A stretch of DNA of 26,682 nt, from the NCBI GenBank assembly GCA_016937035.1, contig JAFGWS010000019.1:1-26682 (forward strand), in the 5' to 3' direction. The stretch is from Pontiellaceae bacterium. Lineage in GTDB: Bacteria > Verrucomicrobiota > Kiritimatiellia > Kiritimatiellales > Pontiellaceae. Below, one piece after another: positions 15,070 through 23,049 of the stretch. The translations under genes and the position numbers were made by a program. The first letter of the stretch is position 1. Every line of letters begins with the position of its first letter. Under the pieces are notes generated by a model, which had not been told where the DNA came from, searched no databases, and worked only from the letters and a program-made list of their open reading frames with translations.

Positions 15070-15851
15070 AGCGTTCAAGGCTGCCCGCAGTTACGCTGGT
15101 GCTGGTGATGGTTTTCTTCTACGTGCCCATTGCCCTCCTCGTCGTCAACTCGTTCAACGAGCACAAGTATGGCGGCGCGTGGTCTGGCTTTACCCTGGAG
15201 TGGTATCTGCGCCTGAAGGAGGATCCCCGCATCTGGCATGCTCTGCGTAATTCGCTGCTCGTTGCGTCGGTGAGCACGGTGGTCTCGACCGTGCTCGGAA
15301 CCGTGGCAGCCTATGCCCTCGATCGCTTCCATGGAAAACTGCAAAAATTCCACAACGGGCTGATCTACATGCCTCTTGTGATGCCGGACATCCTGATGGG
15401 GATGAGCCTGCTGCTCTTCTTTGTGGCCGTCGGCTTCAAGCTGGGGCTGGCTTCGATCTGTATTGCCCACATTACGTTCTGCATCAGCTATGTCGCGATG
15501 GTCGTGCTCGCCCGGCTGCAGGACTTTGACTTTTCGATGATGGAGGCGGCCTACGATCTGGGGGCAAATGGCTGGATCGCGACGACGCGTGTCCTGTTGC
15601 CCGCCCTGGCTCCGGGAATCGCGGCCGGCGCGCTGCTCGCCTTCACGCTTTCCATCGACGATTTCGTGATCACCTTTTTCGTGGCTGGTCCGGGCTCCAA
15701 CACGCTCCCCGTCCACATCTACAGCATGATGAAACACAGCCGCTTCATGCCGGTTATCAATGCGCTTTCAACCCTGCTTCTGCTGGTTACCTTTGTGGCC
15801 GTCGGAAGCAGTCAGCTGATCAATAAAAAGAAAGGAACGGAACTGCCATGA
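15066..15851 (+). CDS. potC: Polyamine ABC transporter permease PotC
   Basis: This 261-aa second permease has an N-terminal helix (LPAVTLVLVMVFFYVPIALL), followed by the typical VNSFNEHKYGGAWSGFTLEW segment and a BPD_transp_1 core. The EAA-like coupling loop is MMEAAYDLGANGWIATTRV, and the characteristic FTLSIDDFVITFFVAGPGS follows it. These features match PotC/YdcV-type permeases. The frame extends upstream to 14997, but the ATG at 15066, in an ATGA overlap with potB, fits the family N terminus. The stop overlaps the potD start by the same ATGA pattern. Confidence 0.93.
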   Translation: MKRSRLPAVTLVLVMVFFYVPIALLVVNSFNEHKYGGAWSGFTLEWYLRLKEDPRIWHALRNSLLVASVSTVVSTVLGTVAAYALDRFHGKLQKFHNGLIYMPLVMPDILMGMSLLLFFVAVGFKLGLASICIAHITFCISYVAMVVLARLQDFDFSMMEAAYDLGANGWIATTRVLLPALAPGIAAGALLAFTLSIDDFVITFFVAGPGSNTLPVHIYSMMKHSRFMPVINALSTLLLLVTFVAVGSSQLINKKKGTELP

Positions 15852-16891
15852 AAATTCTGAAAAGTCTGTCTATTCTCACGCTCGCCGCCGTCACCACCGG
15901 GCTGACCGGATGCGGAAAAGACACTTCGCCGGTACTCCACGTTTACAACTGGGCCGACTATGTCGATGAAGATCAGCTGGCCGCCTTTGAAGAGGAATTT
16001 AAGTGCAGAGTGGTGGTGGATACCTTTGACTCCAATGAGTCTATGTACGCCAAGCTCAAGGCCGGTGCCACCGGTTATGACGTAATTTTCCCCTCCAGCT
16101 ACATGTGCAAGCTCATGGACGATCAAAATATGCTGGTGCAGCTCGACCATACCCGGCTGCCGAATCTGATGAACCTTGATCCCTCCTTCAAAACCCTGCT
16201 TATAGACAAAGAATGCGCCTACAGCGTGCCGTACGCCTTCGGTTATACCGGCATTGGATATCGCACGGACAAAATGAACAACCCGGAAGCAACTTGGGAT
16301 CTCTTTGCCAATACGCAATATTCCGGGCGTACGACTCTGCTCAACGATATTCGCGAAACCATCGGCGCCGCGCTGATCAAACTCGGCTATCCGCTGAACT
16401 CCACCGATGAAAAACAGATCAAAGAAGCCGCCGACCTCGTGATCAAATGGAAAAAGCAGATCGCGAAATTTGACAGCGAGCAGTACAAAACCGGTATCGA
16501 CTCCGCCGAATTTATTCTCGTCCAGGGCTATTCTTCCGACCTGCTGATGGTCATGGAAGAAAACGACGATATCGACATCCTCTTTCCGAAGGAAGGTATG
16601 GCCGCCACCTGCGATGAAATGGTGATTCCCGTTTCTTCCGACAATCAGGATTTGGCGCATGAATTTATCAACTTTATGCTGCGACCGGAAGTCGCTGCCG
16701 CCAACATGGAATGGAACCTGGCGCAGATTCCCAATCTGCCGGCCTATGATCTGATCGATAAAGAAATCCGCAGCAATCCCGCCATCTTCCTTGCTCCTGA
16801 GGTGCTGGGAAACTGCCAGATTCTGGAAGATGTCGGCGAATCGATCGCGCTCTACACCAAAGCGTGGGACCGCATTAAAGCCGCTGAATAA
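15848..16891 (+). CDS. potD: Polyamine-binding lipoprotein PotD
   Basis: This 347-aa extracytoplasmic solute-binding protein of the spermidine/putrescine family has a lipoprotein signal peptide, residues 1-21, ending in a lipobox L-T-G-C22, so it is lipid-anchored rather than free in the periplasm. Mature features typical of PotD follow: LHVYNWADYVDEDQLAAFEE, GYDVIFPSSYMCKLM, VPYAFGYTGIGYRTD and the C-terminal AHEFINFMLRPEVAA segment. It delivers polyamine to PotBC. It ends the potABCD operon, in the same gene order as E. coli. Spermidine versus putrescine preference cannot be read with confidence. Confidence 0.93.
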   Translation: MKILKSLSILTLAAVTTGLTGCGKDTSPVLHVYNWADYVDEDQLAAFEEEFKCRVVVDTFDSNESMYAKLKAGATGYDVIFPSSYMCKLMDDQNMLVQLDHTRLPNLMNLDPSFKTLLIDKECAYSVPYAFGYTGIGYRTDKMNNPEATWDLFANTQYSGRTTLLNDIRETIGAALIKLGYPLNSTDEKQIKEAADLVIKWKKQIAKFDSEQYKTGIDSAEFILVQGYSSDLLMVMEENDDIDILFPKEGMAATCDEMVIPVSSDNQDLAHEFINFMLRPEVAAANMEWNLAQIPNLPAYDLIDKEIRSNPAIFLAPEVLGNCQILEDVGESIALYTKAWDRIKAAE

Positions 16892-16902
16892 CCGCGCCAA
16901 AC

Positions 16903-16935
16903 TCCTCTTTTCGTTTCGTTAAAGCGAAAAGAGGA
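16903..16935 (+). other. Stem-loop between potD and hsdM
   Basis: TCCTCTTTTCG (16903-16913) and CGAAAAGAGGA (16925-16935) form a perfect 11-bp inverted repeat. TTT/AAA inside the loop can extend it by 3 bp past one bulged G. No T-run follows on the plus strand, so it is not a standard intrinsic terminator. It may stabilise the pot transcript end or limit read-through into hsdM. Confidence 0.5.
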
Positions 16936-16959
16936 CAACAACGATGAGCAGGAACAACC

Positions 16960-18420
16960 ATGTTTGAACAGGCTTTCAAGAATATTGACGACGTGCTCTG
17001 GAAGGATGCCGGGTGCACGAGCGAACTGGACTACACGGAGCAATCATCGTGGTTGCTGTTCCTGAAATATCTCGACGCGTTGGAGGCGGACCGCGCCATG
17101 GCGGCGACGCTGGGCGGCAGGAGCTACACCCATATCTTGGACAAGCCCTACCGCTGGGGCGTCTGGGCCGCGCCCAAGGACAAGGACGGCAAGCTCGACC
17201 ACAACGCCGCGCTGACCGGCGACGACTTGATCGCCTTCGTCAACGGCAAGCTCTTTCCGTATCTGCAAGGGTTCAAGCAGAAGGCCAGCGGGCCGAACAC
17301 CATCGAATACAAGATCGGTGAGATTTTCGGCGAGATCAAGAACCGCATCCAGAGCGGCTACAACCTGCGCGAGATCATTGACCACATCGATGAACTGCGC
17401 TTCGCGTCGCAGACGGAGAAGCACGAGCTTTCGCACCTCTACGAGGCGAAGATCAGGAACATGGGCAATGCAGGGCGCAACGGCGGCGAATATTACACGC
17501 CGCGCCCGCTGATTCGCGCCATCGTCGCCGTCACCGCGCCGAAGCTGGGCGAGACCATCTGCGACCCCGCCGTCGGCTCGGCGGGCTTCCTGTGCGAGGC
17601 GTTCGAATATCTGCGGAAAGAGAATCCGGAGCGCACCACCGCCCAGGACCGCGCCCTGCAGGAGCACACCTTCTACGGAAAGGAAAAGAAGTCGCTGGCC
17701 TACGTCATTGCGATCATGAACATGATCCTGCACGGCATCGAGGCGCCCAACATACTCCACGTCAACACGCTCTCCGAAAACCTGGCCGACGTACAGGAAA
17801 AAGACCGTTTCGACATCATCCTCGCCAATCCGCCCTTCGGCGGCAAGGAGCGCAAGGAGGTGCAGCAGAACTTTCCCATCCGCACCGGCGAGACCGCGTT
17901 CCTGTTCCTTCAGCACTTCATCAAGGTGCTCAAGGCCGGCGGCCGGGCCGGGATCGTCATCAAAAACACCTTTTTGAGCAACACCGACAACGCCTCCGTG
18001 AGCCTGCGCCGGAAGCTGCTCGAAGAATGCAACCTCCACACCGTGCTCGACTGTCCGGGCGGCACGTTCCAGGGCGCGGGCGTGAAGACCGTCGTGCTGT
18101 TCTTCGAGAAGGGCACGAAAACGCCCAAGGTGTGGTATTACCAGCTCGACCCCGGCCGCAACCTCGGCAAGACCAACCCGCTCAATGATGGTGACCTGGC
18201 TGACTTCATTGACAAGCAGAAGACGTTTGCCGACTCGGAGAAGAGCTGGAGCGTGGACGCAACGTCGATCGACCCCGCAACCTACGACCTGTCGGTGAAG
18301 AACCCCAACGGCGGCGAGGAGATCGTCCACCGCAGCCCGCAGGAAATCATGGACGAAATCGCCGCGCTGGATGCCGAGAGCGCCGAGGTGCTGGCGAAGA
18401 TCCGGGGGCTGCTGGGATGA
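16960..18420 (+). CDS. hsdM: Type I restriction-modification DNA methyltransferase subunit
   Basis: This 486-aa adenine-N6 methyltransferase has an HsdM N-terminal helical domain (about 1-150, LDYTEQSSWLLFLKYLDALE) and an N6_Mtase catalytic domain. The SAM-binding motif I is CDPAVGSAGFL around D202, and catalytic motif IV is NPPFGG at 290-295, the N-P-P-F form used by adenine methylases. NGGEYYTPRPL just before motif I is also typical. With HsdS it methylates the recognition site, and with HsdS and HsdR it forms the restriction complex. AGGAA lies close before the ATG. Its stop overlaps the hsdS ATG (ATGA). Motifs look intact. Confidence 0.95.
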   Translation: MFEQAFKNIDDVLWKDAGCTSELDYTEQSSWLLFLKYLDALEADRAMAATLGGRSYTHILDKPYRWGVWAAPKDKDGKLDHNAALTGDDLIAFVNGKLFPYLQGFKQKASGPNTIEYKIGEIFGEIKNRIQSGYNLREIIDHIDELRFASQTEKHELSHLYEAKIRNMGNAGRNGGEYYTPRPLIRAIVAVTAPKLGETICDPAVGSAGFLCEAFEYLRKENPERTTAQDRALQEHTFYGKEKKSLAYVIAIMNMILHGIEAPNILHVNTLSENLADVQEKDRFDIILANPPFGGKERKEVQQNFPIRTGETAFLFLQHFIKVLKAGGRAGIVIKNTFLSNTDNASVSLRRKLLEECNLHTVLDCPGGTFQGAGVKTVVLFFEKGTKTPKVWYYQLDPGRNLGKTNPLNDGDLADFIDKQKTFADSEKSWSVDATSIDPATYDLSVKNPNGGEEIVHRSPQEIMDEIAALDAESAEVLAKIRGLLG

Positions 18421-19613
18421 GAAAGGGGTGGGAAAAGAAGAGGCTGGGGGAGGTGTTCAAGACGGGGTCAGGCGGGACGCCGTTGAGTTCGCGGGAAGAG
18501 TATTACGAAGGCGGGAACATTCCATGGCTTCTTAGCGGTGAGGTGGCTCAAGGAAATGTACGAGAGGCAAGGAACTTTATCACGAAGGCAGGTCTTGAGA
18601 ATTCGGCTGCCAAGCTCTTCCCAAAGGACACGGTCTTGGTCGCAATGTATGGCGCGACGGCAGGGCAGGTTGGCATCCTGCGATTTGAAGCGGCCACAAA
18701 TCAAGCGATCTGCGGAATCCTGCCAAATGAGAAATTTGTTCCTGAGTTTCTATTTTACTTCCTGCTGGCGAAGAAAGATGAATTGGTGGCGCAAGCAACC
18801 GGCAACGCGCAACCAAACATCTCGCAGATTAAAATCAAGAACACAGAAATCCCCATCCCCCCGCTCACCGAGCAGCGGCGGATTGTGGGGATTTTGGACG
18901 AGGCGTTTGCGGGGCTGGCCACCGCCGTAGCCAACGCCGAAAAGAACCTCCAAAACGCCCGCGCCCTTTTCGAAAGCCACCTCAATGACGTCTTCACCAA
19001 AAAGGGCGAAGGGTGGGTGGATAGAAGGCTGGATGAAGTTGCGGCGGATGATTGCTCTCTTTCCTACGGTATCGTTCAGCCTGGCGACGAAGTCCAAGGT
19101 GGCTTGCCCGTGGTGCGGCCGACGGACCTCACCCAGAATACGATCACGCCTGATGGATTGAAACGCATCAATCCGAAACGGGCTGAGTCATACCAACGCA
19201 CAACCCTGCAAGGCGGTGAATTGCTTTTGTGTGTGCGAGGAACAACAGGCGTGGTCTCAAAAGCAGCGCCGGAGCTTGCTGGTGCTAACGTGACACGAGG
19301 CATTGTCCCAATTCGTTTTAAAACCGAACTACTGATGGTGGATTTTGGCTTTCATCTTCTACTTACAGAATCAGTGCAATCGCAAATCCGAGCCAAGACC
19401 TACGGAGCTGCTCTCATGCAGATCAACATCGGCGACCTTCGACAGGTCTCGCTGGCATTTCCAACCCTGAATGAGCAACGAACCATCGCCGCCCAACTCG
19501 ACGCCCTTTCCGCCGAGACGCGGCGGCTGGCGGGCATCTATGAGCGGAAGCTGGCGGCGCTGGGGGAGTTGAAGAAGTCGCTGCTGCATCAGGCGTTTGA
19601 GGGGGAGTTGTGA
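18417..19613 (+). CDS. hsdS: Type I restriction-modification specificity subunit
   Basis: This 398-aa protein has two target-recognition domains, each followed by a conserved helical spacer. The first TRD is about 1-140, followed by IPPLTEQRRIVGILDEAFAG. The second TRD is about 195-340, followed by FPTLNEQRTIAAQLDALSAE. The half-repeated build matches HsdS proteins that bind a bipartite asymmetric site. The TRDs decide sequence specificity, and the site cannot be read from sequence alone. TRD segments look less GC-rich than hsdM and hsdR, as expected of exchanged domains. The gene starts inside the hsdM stop. Confidence 0.94.
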   Translation: MRKGWEKKRLGEVFKTGSGGTPLSSREEYYEGGNIPWLLSGEVAQGNVREARNFITKAGLENSAAKLFPKDTVLVAMYGATAGQVGILRFEAATNQAICGILPNEKFVPEFLFYFLLAKKDELVAQATGNAQPNISQIKIKNTEIPIPPLTEQRRIVGILDEAFAGLATAVANAEKNLQNARALFESHLNDVFTKKGEGWVDRRLDEVAADDCSLSYGIVQPGDEVQGGLPVVRPTDLTQNTITPDGLKRINPKRAESYQRTTLQGGELLLCVRGTTGVVSKAAPELAGANVTRGIVPIRFKTELLMVDFGFHLLLTESVQSQIRAKTYGAALMQINIGDLRQVSLAFPTLNEQRTIAAQLDALSAETRRLAGIYERKLAALGELKKSLLHQAFEGEL

Positions 19614-19620
19614 AATGATG

Positions 19621-19694
19621 ACCGAGTTGACAAAGATAACGGTACGGACCAACATGACCGTGTTGAGAATCGGGTCAATGCGGTCAACAGGGTC
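19621..19694 (+). repeat. GTTGAC/GTCAAC-rich spacer, copy 1
   Basis: The 104-bp gap after hsdS begins with ACCGAGTTGAC (19621-19631) and has GCGGTCAACAGGGTC (19680-19694) near its end, with further partial copies (GTTGAG, GTCAAT) between. The opening and closing words recur in the next spacer, before hsdR. Confidence 0.5.
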
Positions 19695-19717
19695 CCAACA
19701 CCACACAGGAGTGCGCC

Positions 19718-20470
19718 ATGCCTGAGCTTTTCGATAAACACGGCGGTTTCCGGCGGCTGCATTCGTTCACGCTGGCGACGATCGTACAGCTCGATACGCT
19801 GCGGTTCTGTCGCCGGTTCCTAACGCAGGATCATCGCGAGGCGGGTGCAAAGTTCTACGACCCCAAGGGCCGCCAGTATGACCAGATGACCCAAGCCGCG
19901 CGCAGCGGGCGGCAAAATATTATCGAAGGCTCGGAGCGCTCCTCGACCTCGAAGGACACCGAAATGAAGCTCACCGATGTCGCCCGGGCGAGTTTGAGCG
20001 AACTGCGCGGCGACTACGAGATCTTCATTCTCGATAACGGCCAGCTTCCGTGGTCGGTGCATTCGCCCGAGGCCAAGGCTGTCAATGCCGTCTCGCTCGA
20101 CGATCTGCCGTTCAGAGACGACATGGTCCACGAATCGGCCAAACACGCGCTGGACCAGCGCAAGAAATACGCCCGCTGGCTCGATGCCGCCGACCCGGTG
20201 GTGGTGGCCAACGCGATGCTTATCATCATTGGCCGGGCGCTGAACATGCTCAAGAGCCAGATCGAGGCGCAGGGAAAGGCGTTCGAGAACGACGGCGGGT
20301 TCAGCGAGCGGCTCATGGCCAGGCGCATCGAGGCGCGCGAGGAGCAGAGGAGTGCCGACGCCCCCGACTGTCCCCAATGCGGCAAGCCGATGCGCAGGCG
20401 CAAGTCGGCCAAGGGCGATTTCTGGGGGTGCTTCTCCTTCCCGGAGTGCAAAGGAACGAGGCCGGTATGA
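19718..20470 (+). CDS. Four-helix bundle protein with C-terminal zinc ribbon
   Basis: This 250-aa protein is mostly helical. The first two thirds resemble the four-helix bundle (S23/bIV-like) family with a suffix domain, including QMTQAARSGRQNIIEGSERS at about 56-75, a hallmark of that fold. Residues 218-250 form a topoisomerase-type zinc ribbon with ligands C218, C221, C238 and C244 (CPQCGKPM ... GCFSFPECKG). NCBI-style annotation knows this as a four helix bundle suffix protein; its function is unknown. It sits between hsdS and hsdR on the same strand, a position that suggests a role in or regulation of the restriction system. AGGAG lies 8 nt before the ATG. Confidence 0.82.
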   Translation: MPELFDKHGGFRRLHSFTLATIVQLDTLRFCRRFLTQDHREAGAKFYDPKGRQYDQMTQAARSGRQNIIEGSERSSTSKDTEMKLTDVARASLSELRGDYEIFILDNGQLPWSVHSPEAKAVNAVSLDDLPFRDDMVHESAKHALDQRKKYARWLDAADPVVVANAMLIIIGRALNMLKSQIEAQGKAFENDGGFSERLMARRIEAREEQRSADAPDCPQCGKPMRRRKSAKGDFWGCFSFPECKGTRPV

Positions 20471-20487
20471 GAACGAGATTGAAGACC

Positions 20488-20528
20488 ACCGCGTTGACGA
20501 CAGGGATGGCAATGCAGTCAACAAGGTC
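20488..20528 (+). repeat. GTTGAC/GTCAAC-rich spacer, copy 2
   Basis: ACCGCGTTGAC (20488-20498) and GCAGTCAACAAGGTC (20514-20528) match the first and last words of the spacer at 19621-19694 at 10 of 11 and 13 of 15 positions. Here they form a close inverted pair, GTTGAC (20493-20498) and GTCAAC (20517-20522), 28 bp before the hsdR start. Confidence 0.5.
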
Positions 20529-20555
20529 AGCCAGGTTACCTAGAAAGGTGTTGCC

Positions 20556-22949
20556 ATGAACGAAGCCGAAACCAGAGCCGAACATATCGATCCCGCGCTG
20601 AAGGCTGCGGGATGGGGCGTCATCGAGGGCAGCCGCATCCGGCGGGAATACGCGATTGCTCCCGGTCGCATCGAAGGGCATGGCAAACGCGGCAAGCCGC
20701 TGACGGCCGACTATGTGCTGGAATACCGCAACCTCAAGCTGGCCGTGGTCGAGGCCAAGGCGTGGGACGAAGAGCTGACCGAGGGCGTGGCGCAGGCCAA
20801 GAACTATGCGGACAAGCTGGCCATCCGCTTCACCTATTCCACCAACGGCCGGGGTATTTACGCGATCGACATGCAGACGGGCAAAGAGGGCGAGATCGCA
20901 GTCTATCCGTCGCCGGACGAGCTCTGGGCGCTGACCTTCGCCGAGGAGAACGCGTGGCGCGACCGGTTCGCGGAAGTGCCGTTCGAGGACAAGGGCGGTT
21001 CACATCCGACGCGGTACTATCAGGACCTCGCCGTCGAACGGGTGATGGAGGCCATCGCAGAAAACAAAACGCGCATCCTCCTGACGCTCGCCACCGGCAC
21101 AGGCAAGACCTTCATCGCTTTCCAGATCGCCTGGAAGCTGTTCCACGCCCGCTGGAACCTCGCGCGCGAAGCGACGCGGCGGCCGCGCATCCTGTTTTTG
21201 GCCGACCGGAACATCCTGGCGAATCAGGCATACAATGCGTTTTCCGCGTTCCCCGAGGACGCGCTGGTGCGGATCGAGCCGGGCGACATCCGCAAGAAGG
21301 GCAAGGTGCCGAAGAACGGCAGCCTGTTCTTCACCATCTTCCAGACCTTCACGACGGGCACGGACGAGCACGGACAGTCAGCCCCGTATTTCGGGGCGTA
21401 TCCGAAGGACTTCTTCGACTTCATCGTGATTGACGAGTGCCATCGCGGCGGAGCGAACGATGAAAGCACCTGGCGCGGCATTCTGGAGTACTTCGAGCCG
21501 GCGGTGCAGCTCGGGTTGACCGCCACGCCCAAGCGCAAGGATAACGTGGACACCTACCGCTATTTCGGCGAGCCGGTGTTTATCTATTCGCTCAAGGACG
21601 GGATCAACGACGGCTTCCTGACGCCGTTTCGGGTGAAGCAGATCCAGACGACGCTTGATTACTACGTTTGGACCTCGGACGATGCCGTGGTGGAGGGCGA
21701 GATCGAGGCAGGCAAGCTTTACGAGGAGGAAGACTTCAACCGCAGCATCGAGATCAGGGAGCGGGAAAAGAAGCGCGTGGAGATTTTCCTGGAGCAGATC
21801 AACCAGAACGAGAAGACGCTCGTCTTCTGCGCAAACCAACCCCACGCGCTGCTGGTGCGCGACCTGATCAACCAGCTCAAGACGAGCCATGACCCGAACT
21901 ATTGCCACCGCGTCACGGCGGACGATGGCGGCATCGGCGAAGAGCATCTGCGGGATTTCCAGGACAACGAGAAGACGATCCCCACCATCCTGACCACCTC
22001 GCAAAAGCTGTCCACAGGCGTGGACGCCCGGAACATACGCAACATCGTCCTGATGCGGCCCATCCGCCAAATCATTGAGTTCAAGCAGATCATCGGACGC
22101 GGCACGCGGCTGTTTGAAGGCAAGGATTACTTCACGATCTACGACTTCGTGAAGGCGCACCAGCATTTCCTTGATCTGGAATGGGACGGGGAACCCCTTG
22201 AGCCGGAGCCGTGCTCGAAGTGCGGCTGCCAGCCGTGCGAGTGCGAGAAAGCGCCGCGTCCGCTTTGCCCCGTCTGCGGGCAGGTGCCCTGCGTCTGCCC
22301 GCCGGAGCCGTGCCCGGAGTGCGGTCAGCGCCCTTGTGTATGCAAAAGGCGGCGCAAGGTGAAGGTGAAACTCGCCGACGGCAAGGAGCGGAACATCCAA
22401 CACATGATGATGACCAGCTTCTGGCATCCCGACGGCACGCCCATGTCCGCCCAGCAGTTCATGGAGCTGCTCTTCGGCAAACTGCCTGATTTCTTCCGGA
22501 ATGAGGAGGAACTCCGCGCCATCTGGAGCGTGCCGGACACACGCAAGAAGCTGTTGCAGGGGTTGGCCGAGAAGGGCTTCGGGCATGAGCAACTGGCGGA
22601 AATGCAGAAGATTATCGACGCCGAGAAGAGCGACCTCTTCGATGTGCTCGCCCATGTCGCCTACGCGTTGCCGCCGGTCACGCGTGAACTCCGGGCGGCA
22701 AACGCACGGGTGTATATCAACAGCCGGTTCAGCGCCAAGCAACAGGTGTTCCTCGACTTTGTCCTTCAGCATTACGTCTCGGTCGGGGTGGAGGAACTCG
22801 ACCCGGAAAAGCTCACCCCGCTGCTTCTGCTCAAATATCACAACTCCCTCGCGGATGCCGTGGCCGACCTCGGCGGGCGGCCCGAAGAGATCAACATGGC
22901 TTTTGCCGGTTTCCAGAAATACCTTTACCAGCAGACGTCCGCAGCATGA
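20556..22949 (+). CDS. hsdR: Type I restriction endonuclease/translocase subunit (EcoEI-like)
   Basis: This 797-aa restriction subunit starts with a PD-(D/E)xK-type nuclease domain, D52 ... E66-A-K68 in ADYVLEYRNL ... VVEAKAW. A superfamily-2 translocase follows: Walker A ATGTGKT at 179-185, DECH at 293-296, LGLTATPKR, and the late helicase motifs TLVFCAN and QIIGRGTRLFEG. The C terminus resembles the EcoEI R subunit domain (about 600-797). Between translocase and C-terminal domain lie three cysteine knuckles, C-x2-C-x4-C-x-C, at 553-563, 571-581 and 586-596, which probably bind zinc. HsdR cuts unmodified DNA after ATP-driven translocation. The catalytic residues look intact. Confidence 0.94.
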   Translation: MNEAETRAEHIDPALKAAGWGVIEGSRIRREYAIAPGRIEGHGKRGKPLTADYVLEYRNLKLAVVEAKAWDEELTEGVAQAKNYADKLAIRFTYSTNGRGIYAIDMQTGKEGEIAVYPSPDELWALTFAEENAWRDRFAEVPFEDKGGSHPTRYYQDLAVERVMEAIAENKTRILLTLATGTGKTFIAFQIAWKLFHARWNLAREATRRPRILFLADRNILANQAYNAFSAFPEDALVRIEPGDIRKKGKVPKNGSLFFTIFQTFTTGTDEHGQSAPYFGAYPKDFFDFIVIDECHRGGANDESTWRGILEYFEPAVQLGLTATPKRKDNVDTYRYFGEPVFIYSLKDGINDGFLTPFRVKQIQTTLDYYVWTSDDAVVEGEIEAGKLYEEEDFNRSIEIREREKKRVEIFLEQINQNEKTLVFCANQPHALLVRDLINQLKTSHDPNYCHRVTADDGGIGEEHLRDFQDNEKTIPTILTTSQKLSTGVDARNIRNIVLMRPIRQIIEFKQIIGRGTRLFEGKDYFTIYDFVKAHQHFLDLEWDGEPLEPEPCSKCGCQPCECEKAPRPLCPVCGQVPCVCPPEPCPECGQRPCVCKRRRKVKVKLADGKERNIQHMMMTSFWHPDGTPMSAQQFMELLFGKLPDFFRNEEELRAIWSVPDTRKKLLQGLAEKGFGHEQLAEMQKIIDAEKSDLFDVLAHVAYALPPVTRELRAANARVYINSRFSAKQQVFLDFVLQHYVSVGVEELDPEKLTPLLLLKYHNSLADAVADLGGRPEEINMAFAGFQKYLYQQTSAA

Positions 22950-22998
22950 CCGTGAAGAAAAAATGTAGTGCAGACGGTTGATCGGAAATCGAACAAAC

Positions 22999-23049
22999 AA
23001 GCCACTTTTACCCTCAAACAGCGAAAAACGGGTTCGTGGCTTTTTCTAT
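22999..23049 (+). terminator. Weak candidate terminator after hsdR
   Basis: AAGCCAC (22999-23005) and GTGGCTT (23036-23042) are complementary and are followed by more T residues. The 30-nt loop is long, and the site overlaps the 3' end of the converging hydrolase gene, so support is weak. Confidence 0.2.

Noticed and set aside
17044..18330. Minus-strand open frame of 428 codons opposite hsdM
   Set aside because: No recognisable domain and a composition typical of antisense to GC-rich coding DNA.
21378..23000. Minus-strand open frame of 540 codons opposite hsdR
   Set aside because: Low-complexity antisense frame with no motifs; hsdR has full nuclease and translocase motifs on the plus strand.
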